From an uncultured Acetatifactor sp. (GTDB lineage: Bacteria; Bacillota; Clostridia; Lachnospirales; Lachnospiraceae): 15,687 nucleotides of DNA. This document shows, in pieces, positions 5,217 through 12,301 of the stretch (the stretch's first letter is position 1; every line of letters starts with the position of its first letter). Both the position numbers and the translations under genes were made by a program. The stretch is taken from contig CAKSAM010000048.1 in NCBI GenBank assembly GCA_934436245.1, forward strand, positions 1 to 15,687. Direction: 5' to 3'. The notes below the pieces were generated by a model. It saw only the letters and a list, made by a program, of their open reading frames with translations. It searched no databases and was not told the DNA's origin.

Positions 5217-6340
5217 GTGAACTCCTTTCCGTCGATATATACCGCTGCAATGTTCAGTTCCTGATCCAGGAGTACGAAATCTGCCCTCTTACCAACGGAT
5301 ATACTGCCCACTTCATTGAAAATGCCGATCTCCTTCGCCGGATTCTCCGTGGCACACATCACTGCCGTCTCTAACGGGAGACCTACGGTTTTTACTACAA
5401 ACCGCATACAATCCATCAGATTCGTCGCCGATCCGGCGATCGTGCCGTCATGCAGGGTAGCCAGATTGCCTCTGACGGTAACCGGCTGTCCTCCCAGAGT
5501 ATATTCACCATCCTCCAGGCCTGTTGCACGCATACTGTCACTGATCAGGATCATGCGGTCAGCGCCAAACATTGCAAACGTTGCACGGATCACTGACGGA
5601 TGAATGTGTACACCATCACAGATCAGCTCCGGATGACATTTCTCTGAATCTCTCACTGCTCCGATCACGCCGGGCTCCCTGTGGTTCAGCGGCGGCATTG
5701 CATTATATAAATGTGTCGCATGAGATGCTCCATGTTCAATGGCTTCCTTTGCGGTATCATAACCGGAAGCTGTATGCGCCAGTGAAATGACCACTTCTCC
5801 TTTGGCTCTGTCGATAAATTCCATCGCTCCCGGCTCCTCCGGTGCGATATCTACCAGTTTGATCAGTCCGTTCGCCGCTTTCTGCAGCTGACTGAAATAT
5901 TCATAATCGCAGTGCATGATATTTTCTGCTGCCTGAGCACCCTTTTTCGCCGGACTGATAAAAGGTCCTTCCATATTGATGCCCACCAGGTGAGATCCAC
6001 CGGAATACTCATAGCTGCCGGCATTTTTCATGACCTCCAGCAATTCATCCTTAGGGATCGTCATGGTAGCCGGGCAGACACTTGTCACACCGACAGAAGC
6101 TTCATATGATGTGATGACATCCAGTGCTTCCTTCGTGCCGTCACACATATCTGCGCCCTTACAACCATGGAAATGAATATCCACCAGTCCCGGTATCAGA
6201 TACATGCCTTCCGCATCCACAACAGCTTCCTCACCCGGCGGATCCCCGGTACAGCTTACGAACCTGCCGTTCTCCACGGCTGCATCTCCTCTGACAAACC
6301 GATGCTCCTCTGTATATATATTTGCATTTCTGATTCTCAT
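5210..6340 (-). CDS. nagA: N-acetylglucosamine-6-phosphate deacetylase
   Basis: NagA removes acetate from GlcNAc-6-P, giving GlcN-6-P. The 376 residues show the amidohydrolase barrel signature: DIHFHG (His56, His58), the metal-binding Glu124 in INMEGPFI, His189 in SLAHTAS, His210 in ATHLYNAMPPLNHREPG, CDGVHIHP (241-248) and the catalytic Asp268 in LISDSM. The C-terminal small beta domain ends with GSISVGKRADFVLLD, typical of the family. Length matches the usual 375-400. The start at 6340 is served by AAGGGGAAG (6351-6359), 21 nt after the nagB stop. Its end overlaps the EIIA start. Confidence 0.96.
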   Translation of the reverse strand: MRIRNANIYTEEHRFVRGDAAVENGRFVSCTGDPPGEEAVVDAEGMYLIPGLVDIHFHGCKGADMCDGTKEALDVITSYEASVGVTSVCPATMTIPKDELLEVMKNAGSYEYSGGSHLVGINMEGPFISPAKKGAQAAENIMHCDYEYFSQLQKAANGLIKLVDIAPEEPGAMEFIDRAKGEVVISLAHTASGYDTAKEAIEHGASHATHLYNAMPPLNHREPGVIGAVRDSEKCHPELICDGVHIHPSVIRATFAMFGADRMILISDSMRATGLEDGEYTLGGQPVTVRGNLATLHDGTIAGSATNLMDCMRFVVKTVGLPLETAVMCATENPAKEIGIFNEVGSISVGKRADFVLLDQELNIAAVYIDGKEFTC

Positions 6341-6361
6341 GACCTATCAGCTTCCCCTTTC

Positions 6362-7093
6362 TTATTCAGAAAGCTTACTGAGCGCTGCTTCGTCTGCCAC
6401 CAGCGTTACATCATTATGAAGCTGTAATACCGATGCCGGCACCTGCGGTGTGATGGGTCCGAAGAAAGCTTTCTGTACGATCTCCGCCTTGTCTTCGCCG
6501 CTGGCTACGATCAATATTTTCTTCGCCTGCATAATGGTCTTGATCCCCATGGTGTATGCCTGCTTCGGGACATCCTCCGCCGATGCGAAGAATCTCTTGT
6601 TGGCTTCGATCGTAGACTCTGTCAGGTTCACGCAATGTACCTGCTTGTCAAAGCTCTCTCCCGGTTCGTTGAAACCGATGTGCCCGTTATGTCCGATTCC
6701 CAAAAGCTGCAGGTCCACACCGCCCAGTGACTGGATCAGATCCGTATATCTACGGCATTCTTTCTCCGAATCCGGCTCCATTCCGTTTGGCAGATGTGTA
6801 TTTTCCACCGGGATATTCACATGGTCAAACAGATTCTGGTGCATAAAATAGTAATAACTCTGATCATTTTCCCGGCTCAAACCTTTATATTCATCCAAGT
6901 TCACCGTCATAACCTCAGAAAAGTCCAGGTCTCCCTTGCGGAACCATTCCACCAGCTGTTTATACAGACCGATGGGAGTGGATCCTGTAGCCAGTCCGAG
7001 AACACAGTTCGGTTTCATGATAACCTGTGCCGATACAATATTTGCAGCCTTTCTGCTCATATCTGCATAATCTTTCGCTTTGTATATTCTCAT
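6362..7093 (-). CDS. nagB: Glucosamine-6-phosphate deaminase
   Basis: NagB converts glucosamine-6-phosphate to fructose-6-phosphate and ammonia. The 243 residues include the phosphate-binding LGLATGSTPIGLY (32-44), the catalytic NLDEYKGL (Asp67), GIGHNGHIGFNEPGES (132-147, His138 and Glu143) and TMGIKTIMQAKKI (181-193). The length is that of the short Gram-positive type. The start MRIYKAKDY at 7093 is chosen over an upstream ATG at 7132 because it matches the family N-terminus and because the GGAG needed for initiation lies in the last codons of ptsI. Only 7 nt separate the ptsI stop from this ATG. Confidence 0.95.
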   Translation of the reverse strand: MRIYKAKDYADMSRKAANIVSAQVIMKPNCVLGLATGSTPIGLYKQLVEWFRKGDLDFSEVMTVNLDEYKGLSRENDQSYYYFMHQNLFDHVNIPVENTHLPNGMEPDSEKECRRYTDLIQSLGGVDLQLLGIGHNGHIGFNEPGESFDKQVHCVNLTESTIEANKRFFASAEDVPKQAYTMGIKTIMQAKKILIVASGEDKAEIVQKAFFGPITPQVPASVLQLHNDVTLVADEAALSKLSE

Positions 7094-7100
7094 GAATCTC

Positions 7101-8720
7101 TCACTCCATTTCGCATATTTTACTACGGACATTCAGTACCATGGACGGTGCCACACTGAGCTCATCAATGCCCATCTGTACAAATCGTGTGGTCAGTGTC
7201 GTATCCGCTCCCAGTTCTCCGCAGATGCCGACCCATTTTCCATGCTTATGTGCTCCGTCAACAGTCATCTGTATCATACGCAGGACTGCCTCATGATGTG
7301 GATTATAGAATCTGTCCAGTCTGTTGTTCTGCCTGTCGATAGCCAGAGTATACTGTGTCAGATCATTCGTGCCGATACTGAAGAAATCAACATGCTCCGC
7401 CAGCTCCTCACTCATCATGACAGCCGCAGGAGTCTCGATCATAATTCCCTGTTCCGGAATTGCGTAAGGAAGCTTTTCTTCCTCCAGCTCCTTAGCCACC
7501 TCAGCTACGATTTTCTGAATATCCAGCACTTCCTGCACGGAAATGATCATCGGATACATAATGGCCAGTGTTCCGTATTTTGCCGCCCTGAGAAGTGCTC
7601 TCAGCTGCGTCTTGAAGATCTCCGGCTGCTCCAGGCAGATCCGGATCGCACGGTATCCCATGGCAGGATTATCTTCCTTGCCCAGTCCGAGGTAATCTAC
7701 GTTTTTGTCCGCACCGATATCAAGGGTACGGATGATGACCTTTTTCCCTGCCATCATCTGCAGCACCTGACGGTAAGCATTGAACTGTTCTGTCTCATCC
7801 GGAAGAGAATCCCTTCCGAGATATAAGAATTCACTGCGGAACAGGCCGATACCCTCCGCATCATTCTCCAGTACATATGCCACATCCGATACGCTGCCGA
7901 TATTTGCATATACATTGACCTTGCGTCCGCTCTTTGTCACGGATTCACGTCCCTTGTAATCCGCTAACAGGCTTCTTAGTCTCTGTTCCGTCTGCTGTGC
8001 CGCTTCTGCCCGTCGGATCTGCTCTTCCTCCGGATCCAGGTAAAATACTGCTTCCCTGCCGTCCACAATAGCGCGGGTTCCGTTATGGATTTTCTCCAGT
8101 TCCAATGGTACCCCTATCAGTGCCGGAATATTCATCATACGTGCCAGGATCGCAGTATGGGAATTCGTAGAACCATGTACTGTGACAAATGCCAGGATCT
8201 TACTCTTATCCATCTGTACCGTCTCACTGGGTGTCAGATCATCTGCCACAATGATCGACGGTTCCATGGTACTCCAGTCAATCTGCTCCTCTCCGGACAG
8301 ATTACGGACGAGCCGGTTGGAAATATCCCTGACATCCGCAGAGCGGGCCTGCATATATTCATCATCCATGTTGGCGAACATCTCTGCAAAATTATCACCG
8401 GTCACTGCCACCGCATACTCTGCATTCACTTCTTCGTTCTGAATCATGCTGTGTATGGCATCCTGATAATCGTCATCCTCGAGCATCATCTGATGCACCT
8501 CGAAAATGGCTGCATTGACTTCTCCGACCTCCTGCAGAGCCTTCTCGTATAACTGCCCCAGCTGCGTCATCGTACGTTCCTTAGCCGCATCCAGCCGTTT
8601 CAGTTCTTCCGCTGTGTTGTCGATATGGATCCTCTTAACGAGACTATCCTTTTTCTTCAAAACACTGACAGGTCCGATCGCTGTTCCCTTATATACGGAT
8701 TTTCCAATATATTTTTCCAT
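7101..8720 (-). CDS. ptsI: PTS enzyme I (phosphoenolpyruvate-protein phosphotransferase)
   Basis: Enzyme I takes phosphate from PEP and gives it to HPr. The 539 residues contain an HPr-binding helical domain (about 35-140), the swivelling phosphohistidine domain with VHGSTNSHTAILARMMNIPA (181-200, phosphorylated His188) and the PEP-binding barrel with EGIGLFRSEFLYLGRD, TLDIGADKN, NPAMGYRAIR, EQGIMIETPAA, FFSIGTNDLTQYTLA and GICGELGAD. The usual length is 570-575, so it is slightly short but keeps all catalytic motifs. It follows ptsH by 35 nt and precedes nagB by 7 nt. Whether another ptsI exists elsewhere in the genome cannot be seen. Confidence 0.96.
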   Translation of the reverse strand: MEKYIGKSVYKGTAIGPVSVLKKKDSLVKRIHIDNTAEELKRLDAAKERTMTQLGQLYEKALQEVGEVNAAIFEVHQMMLEDDDYQDAIHSMIQNEEVNAEYAVAVTGDNFAEMFANMDDEYMQARSADVRDISNRLVRNLSGEEQIDWSTMEPSIIVADDLTPSETVQMDKSKILAFVTVHGSTNSHTAILARMMNIPALIGVPLELEKIHNGTRAIVDGREAVFYLDPEEEQIRRAEAAQQTEQRLRSLLADYKGRESVTKSGRKVNVYANIGSVSDVAYVLENDAEGIGLFRSEFLYLGRDSLPDETEQFNAYRQVLQMMAGKKVIIRTLDIGADKNVDYLGLGKEDNPAMGYRAIRICLEQPEIFKTQLRALLRAAKYGTLAIMYPMIISVQEVLDIQKIVAEVAKELEEEKLPYAIPEQGIMIETPAAVMMSEELAEHVDFFSIGTNDLTQYTLAIDRQNNRLDRFYNPHHEAVLRMIQMTVDGAHKHGKWVGICGELGADTTLTTRFVQMGIDELSVAPSMVLNVRSKICEME

Positions 8721-8755
8721 TTTCTACCTTCCAAACTCTGTCGTACAGTCTTCTC

Positions 8756-9013
8756 CTAGAGGTTCTCGCGGAAAAACTTCTGAAGCTCTGCTGCTGCGGT
8801 ATCTTCATCCGCTCCTTCTATCGTGACTTCCACATTGTCTCCGCGTTTCACGCCCATTCCCATGATCGCCATCAGCTTGACTGCTGCAGCTGATTTTCCA
8901 TTGCAGGATATTGTCACTGCGCTCTGATACTTTTTCGCTTCCTTGGTCAGCATTCCCGCAGGACGCGCATGCAGACCATTTTCATCCTTAATAATATAGC
9001 TGAACTGTTTCAT
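8756..9013 (-). CDS. ptsH: HPr phosphocarrier protein lacking Ser46
   Basis: This 85-residue HPr carries the active-site motif ENGLHARPAG with His15 in the standard place, which also supports the start at 9013. The ATG three codons upstream sits only 1 nt from the GGAGG (9024-9028). A gapless alignment from His15 through GK (39-40) to Gly54 puts Lys at position 46, where B. subtilis and E. coli HPr have Ser; the nearby sequence is GKSAAAVKLMAIMGMGVKRGD. HPr kinase would therefore have no normal target here, so the protein is likely a transport HPr without the CcpA co-repressor function. It is the first gene of the operon. Confidence 0.94.
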   Translation of the reverse strand: MKQFSYIIKDENGLHARPAGMLTKEAKKYQSAVTISCNGKSAAAVKLMAIMGMGVKRGDNVEVTIEGADEDTAAAELQKFFRENL

Positions 9014-9102
9014 CGGCAACATTCCTCCCTATTTTATATTTCTTGCTTTATTTATGTAGCATATTGTACAGTCTTACTGCCCTCTCGGCTGATTATATAT
9101 AC

Positions 9103-9131
9103 ATATTACCCATTTTTTTATTGTTTGTCTA
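9103..9131 (-). promoter_or_regulatory. ptsHp: Promoter of the amino-sugar PTS operon
   Basis: TAGACA (9126-9131) and TAATAT (9103-9108) are separated by exactly 17 nt on the minus strand. Transcription would begin near 9096, with a leader of about 83 nt before ptsH. The leader contains GCC-GAGAG-GGC-type and CAGT-AAG-ACTG mini-stems. No clear NagR/GntR-type operator or cre site was recognised. Confidence 0.6.
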
Positions 9132-9204
9132 CATCACTTTTGATATATTGTATATTTTTGAACATTATCGTAAAATTTTGTAAACTTTTTAATAAAAAAT
9201 TTAT

Positions 9205-9239
9205 AGAAAAAGGATGCCTGCTTATCTGGCACCCTTTCT
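9205..9239 (-). terminator. Terminator of the diguanylate cyclase gene
   Basis: AGAAA..GG.TGCC (9205-9218) pairs with GGCA.CC.TTTCT (9228-9239) around a 9-nt loop, with small bulges. Read on the minus strand it is followed by ATAAATTTTTTATT. It lies about 100 nt past the stop at 9338. The stretch 9240-9337 between them holds only a 13-bp palindrome, ATAGGT-T-ACCTAT (9324-9336), directly after the stop codon. Confidence 0.7.
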
Positions 9240-9337
9240 CGGATCATTCTTCCTGTTTTGTTATTTGCTTTAGTCAGCTCCATTTTCTATTCGACCGCTA
9301 CCTCCACGTATCATTTTACAAATATAGGTTACCTATT

Positions 9338-11500
9338 TTACAGGACTTTGTCAATTAAGGAACGAGACTGCTGATCGCAAGAGATTCCATCTGATGCCTG
9401 TGTCATCTTCCTGTACTCATACCGGGGAAGAAAAGCATTCCTGCCGTAGGCATCATAATAATTTGTGAATATCCGCTGTAAAATACCCGGGATATACGAT
9501 TCTTCTGCTTCCACCAGTATGATCAGGTGCTGGAGAGAGCTGTATCGGGTGCATATATCGTTCTTCCGGATATTCTGCCGGATTGCTTTCTCCATGCACT
9601 CCATTGCTTTATCGATATGATCAATGTACATCGTCTGATCTGATTTTGCATCCATAGTGACCAGCACCAGATAACAGCGGTGCCGGTATCTTTCTCCCAG
9701 ACTGCTTACATATTGATACAGTCTGGTGAACTCACGATAGTCAAGATCTAACGCTCCTGTATAGCTTCCGCTCTCCAGCAATGCTCCGGCGATTATCTCC
9801 AGGTCATTTTTTCTGGTCTGCGCATCCGGCTGCTGTTCCTCCAGCTCCTCATAAAACCGGTAACTGTTCTTACCATTCTGTTTGACATAATACAATGCCT
9901 TATCCGCTTTTATATAATATTCTTCAAAGTTTCCTCCCTGTCTGCACATACACAGACCGCAGGACAAGGATGCCGGTGAAGTCTCCGCCGTGACATTTTT
10001 TGCCGCACCAAAGCTATCAAACAGCTTTCTCATCCGCATGTTCATCTCTGCTTCTGATGCCTCCGGCAGATAGAACAGGAACTCATCTCCTCCCAGCCGA
10101 CAGACCACCGCATTCTCCATGCACTCTGTGAGCATTGCTCCTACCAGTCTGAGAGCACGATCCCCCGCTTTATGTCCATAGACATCATTGATCTTCTTCA
10201 GATTATCCATATCGACAAATCCCAGATAGCCATCCTGCTTCTGCATTTTCTCAAGGATCAGTGCCTCACCCTTATGACGCATGGGAAGGCCAGTCAGATA
10301 ATCCAGACTTTCCCTTGCCTCTCTCTGTCTGGCCAGCTCCAGTTCGCGGATGCGGTCCATTGTCTGGATCAGCGTAACGACCAGCAGAACCACCAGTCCG
10401 GTTGCGATAAAGATCCCGGACAGTGACACCACTCGATACACCGCTGTCACCTCCAGCATGACTGCGATCATGGCAGCTACCAGTCCGATCAGCGGAAGCT
10501 TGTAATGTTTCGCCGTTCCCTTGATGAGATCCCGGCAAATGGTGATAAATATTGTCAGGAACGTTCCTGCGATCACCAGATGGGACAAGAACATTGTCGA
10601 GATAAAATCTGCAATATTCAGTACCTGTAAGATCGTGCATAGTACAAAATTCACACAGGTGATGCACTCTGCCACATGATAGACCTTCCGGTACCTTCCC
10701 TGCTGCACACTATCAATATAGAACATGATCGGAACCGGGCAGATCATCACAACGAAAAAGCACATATTCGACAGAATAGAAGCATTGGGAACGAACAGCT
10801 GGCGCAGCTTCGATTCTCCCAGCATCCACACTGCTCCCAGGATCATGCACCATCCCAGGTACTCCAGATCAAATCTCGTCTTATATATAATATCTAGCAC
10901 CAGACTGATGATCAGCACGACCAGTCCGGCAAACAGCATGGCGCAGGCGATCAGAGTTACCATAAAATAGCAGTGGAACATATATGCCCAGATATCTGAT
11001 TTGTCCCCACAATATACCGTGTTGACGACACCGGAATACTTGTCGGTAAAGGACTGCAGTTCGATCCGCACTTCCTGCCCCACATCCTCGCCGGATGTTT
11101 CGCAGAACACATACCCACTGGCAGAATTTTTCCCAAAAGGTCTGGTATTCTCCGTATCATACACCGCCCTCAGTTCCCCACCGATGTAAATACGCACATT
11201 CTCCAGAGAGGACCTGATGGCAATCGTATTTTCATGATAATCCTGTGGAAGCACTGACCGGATGACCAGAGACTCTCCGGCAGGCACATCACACCTGCCC
11301 GGAACCGGGATCTCTTCTTCCGTTCCGTCTGCCAGCTCCCGGTAAAAGGTTCCGGTATAAGTAATGCTTTCCTCCGTGACCGTTTTCCTTTCCCTTGGGT
11401 AAATATATTGTCCCAAAAGGAATGCCGCAAGCAGCACACATATCACCACATAAAATAAAATTCTTTTATACTTTCGGATCGTATATTTCTCTTCTGTCAA
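9338..11500 (-). CDS. Membrane diguanylate cyclase with a second, degenerate GGDEF domain
   Basis: The 720 residues are: an N-terminal membrane helix (12-33); an extracytoplasmic beta-rich domain (about 45-165); a block of several hydrophobic helices (about 173-380); then a cytoplasmic GGDEF domain (about 397-550) with DYLTGLPMR (400-408), VDMDNLKKINDVYGHKAGD (429-447) and the intact active site RLGGDEFLFY (468-477). It should make c-di-GMP from two GTP. There is no RxxD inhibitory site at the expected spot. A C-terminal region (about 565-700) has the spacing of another GGDEF fold, but its signature reads RYSSLQHLIIL (652-662), so it is probably catalytically dead. The start is TTG at 11500 with GAGGT (11508-11512) 7 nt upstream. 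The overall shape resembles 7TM sensor cyclases common in Clostridia. Its signal is unknown. Confidence 0.9.
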   Translation of the reverse strand: MTEEKYTIRKYKRILFYVVICVLLAAFLLGQYIYPRERKTVTEESITYTGTFYRELADGTEEEIPVPGRCDVPAGESLVIRSVLPQDYHENTIAIRSSLENVRIYIGGELRAVYDTENTRPFGKNSASGYVFCETSGEDVGQEVRIELQSFTDKYSGVVNTVYCGDKSDIWAYMFHCYFMVTLIACAMLFAGLVVLIISLVLDIIYKTRFDLEYLGWCMILGAVWMLGESKLRQLFVPNASILSNMCFFVVMICPVPIMFYIDSVQQGRYRKVYHVAECITCVNFVLCTILQVLNIADFISTMFLSHLVIAGTFLTIFITICRDLIKGTAKHYKLPLIGLVAAMIAVMLEVTAVYRVVSLSGIFIATGLVVLLVVTLIQTMDRIRELELARQREARESLDYLTGLPMRHKGEALILEKMQKQDGYLGFVDMDNLKKINDVYGHKAGDRALRLVGAMLTECMENAVVCRLGGDEFLFYLPEASEAEMNMRMRKLFDSFGAAKNVTAETSPASLSCGLCMCRQGGNFEEYYIKADKALYYVKQNGKNSYRFYEELEEQQPDAQTRKNDLEIIAGALLESGSYTGALDLDYREFTRLYQYVSSLGERYRHRCYLVLVTMDAKSDQTMYIDHIDKAMECMEKAIRQNIRKNDICTRYSSLQHLIILVEAEESYIPGILQRIFTNYYDAYGRNAFLPRYEYRKMTQASDGISCDQQSRSLIDKVL

Positions 11501-11505
11501 CTTTT

Positions 11506-11622
11506 CTACCTCATTAAATGATACCGGGACAGCCCGGCTTTTATGTCCTTATCGGGGTTCTGTCCATAATCTTTCACCCACTTATCAACAAGTTTATCAC
11601 AAGCAGCTGAAAAAGTAACTAT
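11506..11622 (-). pseudogene. Short coding remnant directly upstream of the cyclase
   Basis: A 38-codon open stretch on the minus strand reads DKLVDKWVKDYGQNPDKDIK and then AGLSRYHLMR before TAG (11506-11508). The composition is protein-like and codon use resembles the neighbours. Its stop overlaps the cyclase ribosome binding site and lies 5 nt from the TTG, the spacing expected of two genes in one operon. It has no ATG start, only an unconvincing GTG, and is closed upstream by TAG (11623-11625). It could be the 3' remnant of a lost upstream gene, a small leader peptide, or chance. No family was recognised. Confidence 0.3.
11549..11575 (-). promoter_or_regulatory. Candidate sigma-28-like promoter of the cyclase gene
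   Basis: GAAA (11572-11575), 15 nt, CCCGATAA (11549-11556) on the minus strand matches the SigD/FliA pattern TAAA-N15-GCCGATAA at 3 of 4 and 7 of 8 positions. Its transcript would start about 45 nt before the TTG. It overlaps the remnant ORF, so chance is possible. A sigma-A alternative is listed separately. Confidence 0.35.
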
Positions 11623-11624
11623 CT

Positions 11625-11652
11625 ATTTTACCCCGTAAAATGTTTATGGAAA
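11625..11652 (-). promoter_or_regulatory. Alternative sigma-A promoter of the cyclase gene
   Basis: TTTCCA (11647-11652), 16 nt, TAAAAT (11625-11630) on the minus strand. This would give a leader of about 118 nt. The leader includes CCGGG-CTGT-CCCGG (11524-11537) just before the ribosome binding site and a competing pairing of GGACAG with CTGTCC. Confidence 0.4.
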
Positions 11653-11658
11653 ATTCAT

Positions 11659-11687
11659 TCGACAAATCATGCTTTCCGAACTAAAAT
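11659..11687 (+). promoter_or_regulatory. Promoter of the flavodoxin gene
   Basis: TCGACA (11659-11664), 17 nt, TAAAAT (11682-11687) on the plus strand, a close sigma-A match. Transcription would begin near 11694, about 44 nt before the ATG. It lies back to back with the cyclase promoters. Confidence 0.6.
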
Positions 11688-11737
11688 AGGAATGCGATAT
11701 GATAATTTCATGATCCTATGAAAGGAGACGACATGAT

Positions 11738-12250
11738 ATGAAGATTAAAAAATATTCCATCGTTTATAGCAGCTTAACAGGTAATACCAAAATGCTGGCT
11801 GATGCGATCCACGAGGCATTACCTCAGGAGGAATGTGAGTATTTCGGTGTGTCCGACACCCTGATCCCTTCTTCCGAACTGCTCTACATCGGATTTTGGA
11901 CAGACAAGGGGAATGCAGATACCAAGACATTACAGCTATTATCGCAGTTAAAGAATAAACAGATTTTTCTGTTCGGAACTGCAGGCTTTGGTGGCAGTGA
12001 TATCTATTTCCGGAAAATCCTGAATCAGGTTAAGCAGTTCATCGATGCAAGTAATGTTATCGTCGGAGAGTATATGTGTCAGGGCAGAATGCCGCAGTCT
12101 GTCCGGGAACGCTACCTGAAAATGAAGGAAGCTCCCGATCATCCTGCAAATCTTGATGTATTGATCCAGAATTTTGACTGTGCATTGTCTCACCCTGATG
12201 CCAATGACCTGGAAAAACTGAAAGAAGCCGTTATGGATCCATCCTTCTGA
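11738..12250 (+). CDS. Flavodoxin-family protein, resembling BilS-type
   Basis: This 170-residue soluble protein begins with the FMN phosphate-binding loop YSSLTGNTKMLADAI (10-24), followed by the other flavodoxin-fold landmarks YIGFWTDKGNADT (50-62) and the second flavin loop LFGTAGFGG (78-86). The C-terminal helical part, CQGRMPQSVRERYLKM (key residues), is typical of a subgroup of gut Firmicute flavodoxins. From memory this subgroup includes BilS, found next to bilirubin reductase, but no bilR-like reductase is in the window, so a general electron-transfer role is the safer call. The start at 11738 has AGGAG (11723-11727) upstream; a nearer ATG at 11733 reads ATG-ATA-TGA and stops at once, its TGA overlapping the true ATG. 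Confidence 0.85.
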   Translation: MKIKKYSIVYSSLTGNTKMLADAIHEALPQEECEYFGVSDTLIPSSELLYIGFWTDKGNADTKTLQLLSQLKNKQIFLFGTAGFGGSDIYFRKILNQVKQFIDASNVIVGEYMCQGRMPQSVRERYLKMKEAPDHPANLDVLIQNFDCALSHPDANDLEKLKEAVMDPSF

Positions 12251-12263
12251 TAAGACCATAAAA

Positions 12264-12295
12264 TAAGGCAGCCCCACATAGCTGAGTCTGCCTTA
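12264..12295. terminator. Bidirectional terminator between flavodoxin and phosphodiesterase genes
   Basis: TAAGGCAG (12264-12271) pairs perfectly with CTGCCTTA (12288-12295) around a 16-nt loop. The plus strand continues CTCTCTTTATTT and the minus strand continues TTTTATGG, so it can serve the flavodoxin gene (stop at 12250) and the convergent gene ending at 12302. Confidence 0.8.
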
Positions 12296-12301
12296 CTCTC
12301 T

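Noticed and set aside
7094..7132. Longer N-terminus for NagB starting at 7132
   Set aside because: The extra 13 residues overlap the end of ptsI, lack a ribosome binding site and do not match the family start.
7080..7826. Plus-strand ORF of 248 codons opposite ptsI
   Set aside because: It is antisense to a full, motif-complete enzyme I, has no ribosome binding site, and its Cys/His/Ser-rich composition is that of a shadow frame.
8085..8552. Plus-strand ORF of 155 codons opposite ptsI
   Set aside because: Shadow of the enzyme I coding sequence, with no family resemblance.
9014..9100. Riboswitch (GEMM c-di-GMP, glmS-like) in the ptsH leader
   Set aside because: Only very short stems are present; no conserved core of these classes could be found.
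9324..9336. Palindrome ATAGGT-T-ACCTAT after the cyclase stop as an operator
   Set aside because: It lies at the 3' end of a gene, far from any predicted promoter, and is short enough to be chance.
11733..11741. Mini-ORF ATG-ATA-TGA overlapping the flavodoxin start as a regulatory uORF
   Set aside because: A single two-codon overlap next to an ordinary ribosome binding site is most simply a chance arrangement.
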